NCBI GenBank assembly: GCA_038496445.1
Contig: JALMLS010000064.1
Coordinates: 558,001 to 622,000 of the forward strand
Source of the DNA: Trichosphaerium sp. ATCC 40318
Lineage: Eukaryota > Discosea > Flabellinia > Trichosidae
DNA length: 64,000 nt
Direction of reading: 5' to 3'
The position numbers and the translations under genes were made by a program. Shown in pieces: positions 31,919 to 42,462 of this stretch; within the stretch, counting starts at the first letter, position 1, and each line of letters starts with the position of its first letter. The notes beneath the pieces are model-generated. The model was not told the DNA's origin, ran no database searches, and saw only the letters and a list, made by a program, of their open reading frames with translations.

Positions 31919-32215
31919 GAAGTGGTTTTTATTACACGTACCAAAATAAGAAAGACATGTGGTTTCTAGTGTTTAGTTTTGAATTTTTGAATACACAGAT
32001 AGCGTTTAAGCCAACCTTTAATGGTATGTTTTTAACAACATTTTGTTCATTGAAAAAACTAATATTAATAAAATATTAGCTAATTTCGTTCAATCTCATT
32101 TTCCTTAATATTTACTAGTGCGAAATTCTGTCTTTTTTAAACATGGTTGCAAGTAATTTAGCAGCAAACACAAAAAAAATAAGAAAAGTGTAGGAACATA
32201 TTTGTCTTTGTGTAG

Positions 32216-32690
32216 CTACTCTAATTGGTACCAAAACAAAAGCAACCGCAAGATTAGCACAGAAATCAGAAAGAAGTACAAAGCAAGTGATAAATATAAA
32301 CTCCGGCGAATCTTCTCATGTAGCATAATATTCAAATAAACCTTAACTTCAAAGAAAATCTACAAGGCAAGCTAGCTTTGCAGTTTGTGATACGTGGAAA
32401 TATCACATAGGAGCGTGCTGATAATGAAGGGCTTAAAACGAGACTTTTTGATGCTATCAATGTCTTATATTGCGCTGTTTCCTTCTTGAATTATCAAGAA
32501 ACAAGATTAGCTAAAAAGCGGATCATGTCAAGTATTTTTCTAGCACTGTTGTATGTTTTAGAACTCGACAAATGCCGGCTACCTGTAAATCGCCGTTGGA
32601 GACTCAACGAGCGACACTAAGGCGCTCTACAAGGTTTGAACAAAAAGGAGACGGCTAAAAACACCGAGACGCTCAGGTACGACAAAGTTA
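32216..32690 (+). CDS. Possible small spliced gene, unrecognised
   Basis: Three open segments join in phase: 32216-32286 (TLIGTKTKATARLAQKSE), 32324-32386 (NLNFKENLQGKLALQF) and 32411-about 32530 (NEGLKTRLFDAINVLYCAV). They predict a helical, charged protein. The intron between the last two would be only 24 nt. An ATG at 32143 is in the wrong phase for direct joining, so the start is unresolved. The 3' end is also unclear; a coiled-coil-like piece (LNKKETAKNTETL) occurs at about 32640-32680. I do not recognise the family. It may be a degraded gene next to the MORN insertion. Confidence 0.3.
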
Positions 32691-32837
32691 CATTTCATTT
32701 TTTTGGGAACAGTACGGTTGTGCTTTCTCTTCAAGAACTTGGACTGGTGTTTAAACTGATTTTTATTGATTTACTCTAATAGGGAAGAAGGCGTTAATAA
32801 CACTAATCAAGATTACCAACTGCCACACCTTTATCTA

Positions 32838-33959
32838 TCAAAAGAAACTGAAGCGTTCTATATTCGTCTTTTTACCATTGACATAGACACACTTCTCCTT
32901 CAATCCACCAGTTTTACGCCACCTCTTGTACTCTCCTTCTCGTTCTCCATTAACAAAATAGTACTGCTCTTTTAATTGCCCATTTCTATGCCAAGTCTTA
33001 CCCTCACCTTCTAATTTACGATTGACACAATAGTACTGCTGTTCTAATTGCCCATTGTCATACCACGCCTTGTACTCTCCTACTTGTTCGCCATTAACAA
33101 AATAGTACTGCTCTATTAAATGCCCGTTTTCATTCCAATACTTGTACTCTCCATCTCGTTTACCATTTACATAATAGTACTGCTCCTTCAATTGATTGTT
33201 GTCATGCCATAGCTTACACTCTCCATGATTCAAATCATTGACATAATATTCCCGACTTGCTAATTCCCCAGTATCTATGTTATAGAGTTCGCATACTCCA
33301 TTTTTTTTATCAGTAGTGTAGTAACACTTGCTCCATAATTTGCCGTTGTCATAGTAATCCTTGTATTCACCTTCTTTGTTGCCATTCTTGTAGTTAATTT
33401 GTTCTTTAAGTTTACCGTTGTAAGCCCAGATAGTACATTCTCCATGTAGCTCCCCATGTACATAATAACTATCCTCTCGTATTTGTCCGCCTGAATACCA
33501 ACCTTGATACTTTCCGTGTTTCTTGCCGTTGACATAGTTGCACTTTTCGTTTATTGCACCATCTAGATACCATCTCACGTACGATCCTTCTTTTTTACCT
33601 TTGACACAATAATACTGTTTGTGCAATTTACGGCGGCAATAGATGTTTTGTTCTCCTTCCCGCAACCCACCAACGTAAAAGTGTTGCTTCTGCAGTTTGC
33701 CAGTATAGCTCCACAACTTGTGTTCTCCGTCTTGTACACCGTTTTTCCAATGTACTTGCTCTATCACAAGGTCGTATTTGCTTTTTTTATTCCACTTCCC
33801 ATGTTTGTTCATCTCGCTATCAAACCTTGTGGTTATTGCCGCTTCTTTAGATAAAAGAGGCCAAATTAAATATGCTCTAAAGTCTAGGTCGATTATGTAA
33901 AGCTGTATCTCCTTTGGAAGGATCAATAAGCCATTACTGTACTCTGTTGAAGTATTCAT
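32838..33959 (-). CDS. Intronless MORN-variant repeat protein with F-box-like N-terminus
   Basis: A single frame of 373 residues. Residues about 11-45 (LLILPKEIQLYIIDLDFRAY, then WPLLSKEAA) resemble an F-box. The rest is about thirteen MORN-variant units of about 23 residues, such as LKEQYYYVNGKRDGEYKYWN. These repeats fold as a beta-meander and occur in bacterial YwqK-type proteins and in large families of amoeba giant viruses (Marseilleviridae and relatives). There is no intron, unlike nearly all neighbours. The ATG (33957-33959) directly follows an in-frame TAG (33960-33962) of an upstream frame on the same strand, leaving no leader. Capture from a giant virus is inference; function is probably protein binding, perhaps as a ubiquitin-ligase adaptor. 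Confidence 0.75.
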   Translation of the reverse strand: MNTSTEYSNGLLILPKEIQLYIIDLDFRAYLIWPLLSKEAAITTRFDSEMNKHGKWNKKSKYDLVIEQVHWKNGVQDGEHKLWSYTGKLQKQHFYVGGLREGEQNIYCRRKLHKQYYCVKGKKEGSYVRWYLDGAINEKCNYVNGKKHGKYQGWYSGGQIREDSYYVHGELHGECTIWAYNGKLKEQINYKNGNKEGEYKDYYDNGKLWSKCYYTTDKKNGVCELYNIDTGELASREYYVNDLNHGECKLWHDNNQLKEQYYYVNGKRDGEYKYWNENGHLIEQYYFVNGEQVGEYKAWYDNGQLEQQYYCVNRKLEGEGKTWHRNGQLKEQYYFVNGEREGEYKRWRKTGGLKEKCVYVNGKKTNIERFSFF

Positions 33960-34560
33960 CTATTGCTTTATGTAAGCAAAATTGCTGACATATTTCTTGG
34001 TACCTTTAGTGTTTGGGTAGCGGGTTTGTAGTTCACGTATGCGGGTGATCAATGAAGTTTGAGTGCTTGTTGCTGCTTGGTTGTAAGCGATGCCGTTTAA
34101 TACCTTTGGAAGGCGCTCGCATTGTGTACTGTTCACATAACAGTTTGCCGACTTCATGAGGTTAGCCAACCGTTCTTGTATTGTACCCTAGCGCACAATA
34201 TCGTGGACCCTTCGCCTAAGGTTACAGTTTCATTGTTTGCCCGCTGTACCTGCGGCAATGGACGTAAGAGGTACTTTTCTAAGAATGAGGCTGCGAAGAA
34301 CGCAGGAAAGTGAAGTTCTCTCGAAATTCAACAAATCCAAGAATGTTCCAGGCGCCGATTGATTACATGATCGCTTCACTCTCCCGCTTTTGACCGAGCA
34401 AAAATGATGCGTTCCCGAAGTCATTTGGAATTTCCATAACTTTCTTGAGAAGTTCGGCATATTTCTGTCCGCTGCTTTCCTGGGCCTTGCAGTCTTTTTT
34501 TTAATTCTATGCGCCGTTTCTCGCAAGAATAATTAATCTCATACACTTGCAGGCCTCCAA
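33960..34560 (-). CDS. Unrecognised helical protein, possibly fused in frame to the MORN gene
   Basis: Three or four segments join in phase on the minus strand: LEACK at about 34560, QESSGQKYAELLKKVMEIPN (about 34490-34390), TSFLEKYLLRPLPQ (about 34296-34250) and GTIQERLANLMKSANCYVNS through to KKYVSNFAYIKQ (34185-33960). The product is helical and polar, with no motif I can name. It ends in TAG, and the next codon is the ATG of the MORN protein in the same frame. No good start codon is visible upstream. It may be the 5' part of a once-continuous gene, or an older gene into whose 3' end the MORN frame was inserted. Confidence 0.4.
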
Positions 34561-35312
34561 AGCCTTCAATAAAGTGAGTTAATCCAATTTAAAAAAGTTG
34601 AATTTTGATTAACAAAATCAAAAATTAAGGTTTTGTTCACATAATAGCACGTGAATATGTCAGAAGGCCGTTGGCGTGAAAGGTGCCATCACGTGAAATA
34701 GGCGGAAGAGTTTAAGCGTATGCCATCGTTTAACTTTATGTGGCACAAAACAAAGAGCTACTTACCAAGCAAACTCTTTCTTGCTATTAGGGATTTCCCA
34801 TTGTCTTTCGTTGTTTCTGGAAGGTACTTTATCAAAAAGCTGGTTTTTTTATTTTCCTTTGTGTGTACGTGCTTTTGTTAAGTGTAAATTGACACTTTTA
34901 GCGTTGATATGATGCTGTTTTACGTATAATTTTGTTTTTCTTCTTTATTTTTTTTTATTCAAACAACCAAGCTTTGACAGTGATCACAATTTAGAGATTC
35001 AAGTTGCAGTGTTGAATCATAAACAAACCTGTTTCATTTTCCTATCAATCTTATAACAGGTGTGCTTTAAATCAAAGTTGCAACTTTAAGTTGATACAAT
35101 TAGCTTGTAACCATCCCTTGGCGTTGGAGTGCTTGATTTTTGTACAATAATCGCCAAGTGTCGTGATTGAGTAAATAAAATTAGTTCACTTTGTAACTAC
35201 AAGGTTTTGTGCAAGTAAATAACAACGCCATTTTAGAAAGTTAAAGTCCGTTAGAAGTCTTTATTTGGCTCAAGCTTTCTATTTTAGTAACTCGTTTAGG
35301 TAACGTGGTACA
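34561..35312. other. AT-rich intergenic region, no gene seen
   Basis: About 750 bases with T-rich tracts and frequent stops in all frames. Two CACGTG motifs lie at about 34652 and 34690. A short candidate exon with splice-like edges occurs near 34730-34820, but nothing connects it to a product. Confidence 0.35.
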
Positions 35313-35576
35313 TTAACACCAACGATTTCTAGCCCAGCAGGATCCTTTACAAACCTGAAGATCAAGCCTGCATTCGTTTATTTTATCTTGGTACACAAGA
35401 TCATAGAGATGTGGGCGGAATCTTTTGTTGCGTAGTTTGTTGTTTGCGCATCTCGATAGTGACATAGAACCGCATTTACGCCGTAGACAACTACGATAGC
35501 GACGTTCAGCGCACCTAGCCATAGCACAGCATGTAAACAAAGCCAATAGTACAAACAAGGCGTAGTGCGCGTGCAT
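35313..35576 (-). CDS. Small secreted cysteine-rich peptide
   Basis: A single frame of 87 residues with a signal peptide (MHAHYALFVLLALFTCCAMA). The mature part of about 65 residues is very basic and carries eight or so cysteines (CAERRYRSCLRRKCGS, NECRLDLQVCKGSCWARN, ending RWC), which suggests a disulphide-rich secreted peptide. There is no intron. The spacing does not match a defensin, EGF or knottin pattern that I can name. Antimicrobial, signalling or extracellular-matrix roles are all possible. An AT-rich promoter lies upstream, and NFRKB ends 216 bases away on the same strand. Confidence 0.6.
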   Translation of the reverse strand: MHAHYALFVLLALFTCCAMARCAERRYRSCLRRKCGSMSLSRCANNKLRNKRFRPHLYDLVYQDKINECRLDLQVCKGSCWARNRWC

Positions 35577-35791
35577 GGCTAGTATGAAATTATGAACTGA
35601 ATGCTAACTTAGCCCAGTTAAGGTATGTTGCACTCAGCTAACTTTACGGGACTACCTAAGTATCCTGTTTTTGCGAGCTAACGTCCTTATAATCATTCGA
35701 CGGTAAAAGGGTGTCAAAAAGTCAACTACAACCTTTGTACAAAAGTGACAAGTGAAAGGAACACAAAAAATGTTTTGGACTTTTCGTTTAT

Positions 35792-38700
35792 TTACTTCTT
35801 CTGATTAGCAGCATTCTGATTAAAATTAGTAGCAGGTGGTCTAACAACTTGAATCCTTTGAACAGGTTGTACACCCAAAGGTACTGCATAATTACTATCA
35901 GACATTGAAGCATCACCTGGCGCTTGTTGTGTCTTTTGTATAACAGGCGGACGATAATAAACCTATTTAACAAAAAATCAAAAACAACTGTAGAGCTACT
36001 TTCAAGCTGTTTTTTGTTTACCTGAGGTTGAGTTGTAGTTCTAAATGTAGGCATCTTTGGAGCAAAGTATTGTTGTGGTACATGCATACGCTGTATTTGA
36101 GGCATTTGCTGACGCTGAATAGGCGCATGCCTCACTTGAGGCATCTGTTGTCTTATAACTTGCTGTGGTTGAACACGTTGTATATGTTGTTGAATAACTG
36201 GTTGAGCAATAGGTTGACTAGCAGCAATATGTTGCATATGAGCTTGTTGAGGTGTTAATAAACGTTTTTGAGGCATAGGTATAGGTTGATGAGTTTGTTG
36301 TGATGTAACAGCATTAGCAGCTTTAGTTGTCTGTCTCCTCGTATCAGAAGAACGCATAGAGTACCGTGACGTAGTAGTCCTCGGTGGTGGTGCATTTATG
36401 GCCTCTGTAAGAAATTATTAATAAAAAAATTGAGCAGATGCTCTAGCATTAGGTGTTGTACCGAAATCTGAGATTTTACGTGTTCTGTGTAGGTATAGCC
36501 ATAATTTTTTATCTTGGTCATAATACACGCATGGATCAGCTTCACCTTGAAGCCTAAAGATGATTTTAATAGCCAATCAATAGCGAAAAATCAAATTGCT
36601 GACAATCGCGATTGTGTACCTATCCAGAGTACCACTGACTACAGATTTTAGTTTATTTCCATCATAAGTATCCTTGACATATCTTGAAATTGTTAAAGAG
36701 AAATAATGATGTTATCACGTGACGCAAAAAATATTTTAAATGAAACAGTAGCAAGTTGGATACTGGCTGTCTTGGAAAAGTAATATAACATCTGGACGAG
36801 TTCCGACTCCACCTAGGGTATAGAGTGAACTTTGTGTTTGGTGTAAATGCGTCAGTACCTGGAAGCCTGGATGCAGCGTCTCTCACAAGCGAAATAACAT
36901 TAACCTGGGCTGGTCTTTGAGGTTTTAACGCAGGATGAGACTTAGGTTTCAGTGATGGGTTAATAAGCTAAGACATTTATGAGATAAACGAAATCAATAT
37001 AATGTATCAATCAACACTAATTGCATTACCTTTAAAGGACCAGTAACTGACTACGAGAAGAACAACGTAAGTTGATATGCGAATTAAAAAAAACGGAAAA
37101 AACAAAAAGAAAGCATTCTTACTTTAAACTTGGAAGAAGAGTACATAAATGGCACTGTTGGATTATTATATCGTTGTTGCTCCTTTAAATAACGTAAGAT
37201 TAAAATCCTTGATAAGGTTATTATTACTTGTATATGAAACGCTCTTTTGTCTTCCTCGCTTGTTTTTTCTAAAGTTAGCATACTCTTGTTTTGTCGTAAC
37301 CTTAATAAGGAAATTAATTACTATAACATTCATCTATTAATATGCTTACTTATCACGATCTACAGCTGTGCCATTTTGTGCTATTAGATTTCTTGATACA
37401 GCAAAATAAAAGTACGCTTCTAAACTCTCAAGTACATCACCTAATAAATGATTGAATAATATGAACAAAAAAAACTTTAACAAATCAAACATTACCTCCT
37501 CCACTATTCCATTTCTCAATCCAACGCCACTTGTTTTTATTCGCATCATATTGTACAAAAGCATCAACCTACATTGATATTAAAATACATGTATTAGCCG
37601 GCTAAAACTGTTGAATAAACTCACCTTGGTGTCTGTCTTATTAGCTGGTTTTGTTGGTAAATCAAAAGGATTGCTCAAGAATTCTAAAGCCAACTTTACA
37701 AACTTCTCTGGTGTGACAAACGTAGGCATGATGAACATTAAACGTTCATCTTTCTAAAAACACCATTATTAGAGCTTCAGCTACATCTCCAAATCATAAA
37801 CCAAAAAGAAACTAAAACTGATTTCAACGTACTTTTAACTTATCTACAAGATTTTCAATGGTAGTAACCATGCCATTACTTAAAAATACAAGCTTCAACA
37901 TGTTGAAGTATCTAAACACTGCAACTGGTGCAAGCACTGCAGTCTTTTTCTTCTCAGCTTCTTCTCTAATAATACACGTTAAACCCAAAAAAAAAGAAAC
38001 AATGAACATCAGAAACAATAAAATTTTTTCAAATGACAAACGCACTTTGTTTTACGCCTTTTACTAGCAGCCGAACGTGATGAACCAGCTTTACGCTTTC
38101 TTGAAGAAGCTCTTGTGGTCATACCAGTATCAAGAATAAATTCTTCATCGTCAAGTTCAGAGTCTGAACCTAAATCAAAGTTATACAATAACGGCATGAC
38201 AATCTATTTTTTTTTCAATTACCATCTGACTCTGATTCAATACCAGGCCAAAAATCACGACGCCCAACTGATATTGCTTTGCGTATAGCCATTTCACGCT
38301 TCGAAGTATATTTTTGATTCATACGCTTATTGATAGCCTTAAATAAAACATTTTTAGAATAACATCAAACAAAGGCTGAACAAGTGTAAAAAACAGTAAC
38401 ATACCTTTATGAGTTTTAATTCTTTTTTATCCTTATTATTGACATTATTATGGTACAACTTGTATAGTTGCATATCAACTTCGAATCCCATTTTACGCTT
38501 GTATTCAAGGATATGTGCAAGTGACTTGTTGTGGTTCTAGAAAAAAACCATTTTAATATTGACACGATATCTTAACGTGTTGCGTGAAAAACAAATCCTT
38601 CGTTATGTACCTCACGAACATTTAAAGCGTGGTGCCGTTTTTGTACACATTGCAATTTTTGTCTATATTTGACAACCTCTGTATGACATAGACCCTCTTA

Positions 38701-39315
38701 TTGATGTTTTGTTAGCGCACATGGAACGTTGTTGGTCTTAATATTAAGAAAAAAAGGCGCACTTTTGAATTTGTCAACTAATTGCTCTACTGGGTTTCCA
38801 AAGAAGAAATTGACTCCATTAAATAAATCAGAGAGCGTGTTGTCTATGTTGGTATCATCTTGAGAAGGTAAAAATCGCTGTGTTGCAAATTAGTTTTAAG
38901 GTCACTGTAGATGATCTGCATGCCTTCAAATTATCCCGTTCCGCGTCGGAGAGGCTGTTCCATGTTTCTTTATTCAAAATTGAAGACCAATCCGCCAAAG
39001 TCGCTAAAGAGCTTGGGAGTGTAATAACCTGGCCCGATACAGTGCAAGGTTCCCATTCATCGTTGTTCTACGATTATTTAAAAAAAACAGGCGCGACATA
39101 AACAATTAACGCGCTACTACGCTAAAACAACGCAATAGTTAACGTACAACAGGTAACGGGTTTTCTTTTACATGATCTAGCTTTATTGATACTGAAGGTT
39201 CCTGAGGAAGCGTTGTATCTTCTTTAAACCCGAGAGTCTTCAAAGTAGCTTCCCTGCGCTCTTCAGTATCACCAACGTTGAGATCAACAGTATTTGTTGC
39301 CTGTACGCTCGTCAT
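35792..39315 (-). CDS. NFRKB: NFRKB homologue, INO80 chromatin-remodelling complex subunit
   Basis: More than ten exons. The first (from 39315, MTSVQATNTVDLNVGD) and second (NNDEWEPCTVSGQVITLP) are joined in phase. The DEUBAD domain follows: WSSILNKETWNSLSDAERDN, RFLPSQDD, then FNGVNFFFGNPVEQLVDKF and VVKYRQKLQ. This domain inhibits or docks UCH37 in human INO80. Middle exons include FDLGSDSELDDEEFILD and a Ser/Arg/Lys nuclear-type stretch. The winged-helix domain is clear: NVISLVRDAASRLPG, then VVSGTLDRLQGEADPCVYYD and KLWLYLHRTRK. The C-terminus (36350-35792) is Gln/Pro/Met-rich. One intron (38878-38923) appears to use a GC donor. The DEUBAD plus winged-helix order makes the call secure. 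Confidence 0.85.
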
Positions 39316-39424
39316 ACAGCAATACAGGTGTGTACTTTTAAGTTTGCTTCTTTCTCTGTAAACTTAACACCACAAACGCCACAAACCGTTCCAAAGTCAA
39401 CGTTAACGCCCTTGTTCGTTGGTT

Positions 39425-42133
39425 ATGAGTCTTTTGAACAGTATGGACCTAACAATGGACACTGATGGTTTGGACCCTAGTCTGGTGTTCAACTTCATGG
39501 ACGGTGATCCTAGGTTAGTAGTTTTCGTGTAAATTGTTTCTAATTACGTTCAAGTATGCAAAACTTCGATTCTATGGGTGTATTCAATCCTATGGGCACC
39601 CCTGACGTTACTACAGATCCATTTATACATACACCGAACGAAGTAACATAATTATCCCTTTTCACAGTCTGATCGCTCCGTAGATAACAATACCCGTTGT
39701 AACAGTATCAAATCTCCCTCCAACTCAAACAGCTATGCCTGTGGGAGGCTTTTTCAATGATGTAAAACAAGAGCCTACGTTCCCACAACCTGCTGGTATG
39801 TACGCTACCCTGTATTATAATACTAAAATACAGAAGGAACATTTAGCTCCTTTGGAAACTCCAACGGCATGCCAGGTCAATTCTTTAACAACACGACGCC
39901 GCCAAAATCTGTACAGCACATTGACGTTGTTTTCACAAAAGGTACAGTCTGTTTTCGGTTTTTAACTTTTTTTTTTTTCATCTCAGTACATATCTAACTA
40001 TCCATAAAGCACAACACCAAGTTCACCCGCAAGTAATGCAAATAAAAAATCAACTGCCAACTTTTGTGGAAGTATTACAACAACACAAGCAAGTAATCTT
40101 CAAAGAACGCATAAATTCGCTTATACGTAACATGATAGGCAACACCAAGCTGGTTATTTAACAAATAGAAATCAGGACTTTCAACAATTGCAACAAAATC
40201 TTGCTAATATAAAGCAACAGCTAGCAAACGCTCATTCAATACTGTAAGATACAGTTTAAACTATTTTCTATCGAATTCAGAGGTTTAATTATTTTTTCAT
40301 GTAGGATGGCGTTAATGAGAACAGAAATCCTAGCTCCAATATCTCTACACGCGCTAGAAGACATTCAATTAGAGCTAGAGGCATTAAATACACAAGCTGA
40401 CATTTTTTTGGCTGAACTTCAACCCGGAGCCACACAATGGTAACTACAGGCTTTAAATTATTATTGGTGTTGCTAACGCACCAACAGTGCAACTGCCATC
40501 GCAGTTACAAAGTCACCTTTCCCAAATGTTTACATGCAAAAGCGTAATTTACCTGATGAGGACGCCTTAGGTGTCAGGTAACGTTATTACTTTACAAAAT
40601 ACTAGTGCTAATGTATTAACGCTTTTTTTGTAGAGTACTTACAGGTAGCAATCTACAAATACATAAACTATCAACCGTTAAAGCAAATGTTAAATGCCAT
40701 ACACCGTACACATCCAAGGTACAAAAAACAATCAATCTGCCAAAAAAATTGCTTTAACAAAACTCTCGTAAAACCAAACCGAATATATTTACTTATATTC
40801 CTTCTAGACGCGAGCACCTAAGCCTCCTCTAAAGAAGGATAATGCTCCAACAGATGCTGCTGGCAACGCAGTATTTAAATTCAACTTTGCCGAAGTGCGT
40901 TGTTGTATTTACCTCTGACAACCGACAACCTAGTGAAAAAACCCAAAATTAACAGGAAAAAATCTAGGGCACACGTAAGGATATCGCTCAAATGCAATTT
41001 GGTGTTCAGGTACTTTTTCTTCAGTGAATACTTTTATAATAACGGCTCTTTATTTTTGTTGACCGGTTTTTGAAGGTTGTGACGAGTAGTGGTGGAAAAG
41101 GACCATCTACAGCGTCTATTGAGAGTAGGAATTCTAAGCCATTTATTGTTATTACAAATGAAGTACAGTACAGTGCGGCTATGGGTATTCTCATGAAAAA
41201 GTTTTTGTATTCTTTACAGTCTGTACGTATTTTTTGTTTTTCTCGATATTTTGAGAAGTGATTTATCGCTAATTGTTGTTTTTAAACAGGTTGATGTTTT
41301 GCCTTGGCCTTATGTGGCAAATCAACTTCAAGAGTTTTTTATTAAAGCAACACGACAGGTATGATTTTAAAATAAGCTTTTTGGTTTTTTTTATCTTCGA
41401 TGCTGTTTCATTAATTGAGCTTTTTAGCAACTTCATGCTCCTGATAGATCGTTAAGTATGGCTGATTTAAATTATATGCATCAAGTTTTTTTTCATAATG
41501 AACAAGCTATTACGTTACAGGTATGACGGAATACAATAGAGCTGGTTTTATGTGGTTTTAATTTTTTTTTTTTTTTTTCAGATGTTCGAAAAGTTTTGGC
41601 GCTGGTGTGGCATTGTTTTTGCAAATATTCGACATAAGAAACATATGAATGTTTTATGGTGTACAGGTCTACTTTATGGATTTCTGGGAAAGGCACAAGT
41701 CAACCAAATAGTTAGTCAACAAGTTGAGGTAAGCTTCCAAATGAAGCATATTTTTTCTGACTTTTTGTCTATAATTAGGGTTCATTTTTATTACGATTCA
41801 GTGAGTCTAATCCTGGAACTATTGCCGTTGCTTATCGTACAAATACTGCACGTGGAGGTGTAAAGAACTTTCTTGTTACTGCTGATGATATTGGTACGAT
41901 AACACTGTTTTTTTTTCAGCGACGAAAACTGACAATAAACAATAGGTCCAAATAAGTCCGTTTGTGACTTTGTCAAAAAATGTAAGCACTTCCATTACAT
42001 TTTGCACTTTACTGGAAAATACAATGAACACAATAATACACCATGCTTCCAACTATATGATAAACAAGCAGTGCTTGGTAAATACTATACAGCTGAGAAA
42101 CATATCAATAGAGAAGGTTATGAAGAACTTTGA
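39425..42133 (+). CDS. STAT-family transcription factor with SH2 domain
   Basis: About fifteen exons. The N-terminus (MSLLNSMDLTMDTDG) is acidic and polar, followed by a Gln/Asn-rich part. A coiled-coil stretch (QQLQQNLANIKQQLANAH, then LEDIQLELEALNTQADIF) precedes a STAT-type DNA-binding region (VRVLTGSNLQIHKLSTVKAN; KPFIVITNEVQYSAA; VDVLPWPYVANQLQEFF). The linker reads MFEKFWRWCGIVFANIRHKK, then LWCTGLLYGFLGKAQVNQIV. The SH2 domain has GSFLLRFSESNPGTIAVAY with the phosphotyrosine-binding Arg intact, and continues to a C-terminal REGYEEL whose Tyr is the likely phosphorylation site. Stop codon TGA is at 42131-42133. Phosphorylated STATs dimerise through SH2 and enter the nucleus. The layout resembles Dictyostelium STATs more than animal ones. 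Confidence 0.87.
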
Positions 42134-42462
42134 AAAAAAGGTTGGGGAAAAAAAAAAGAGGAAATATTGGCTTGGATGTTGTTAGGCTTCTCCTTCTCTT
42201 TTTTTTTTTTGGGTATTTGTAATTTTAGTTTTTTCTGTCTTTTTTGTTTCTCTTTCTCCTCTCTATTCGCTTCTCTGCTGGTGCTAAACCATAAAACGTA
42301 AGAAAACAATGGTTAACCAAAAAAAAAAAAAATACAAACCAACAAAAGTGGCAGTGAGAGAAAGAGAAGATGAAGGACAGAATAAAGAAAAGATAAAAAA
42401 AAAGGCTTGTGGTTGGATTCTATTATTTCCAACATAAATAAAAAGTTGACAAAAAAAATTAT

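Noticed and set aside
42186-42462. Poly-A/poly-T and purine-rich tracts downstream of STAT
   Set aside because: They look like ordinary convergent 3' flanks of STAT and OXA1, with AATAAA-like signals; no structured RNA or mobile-element ends seen.
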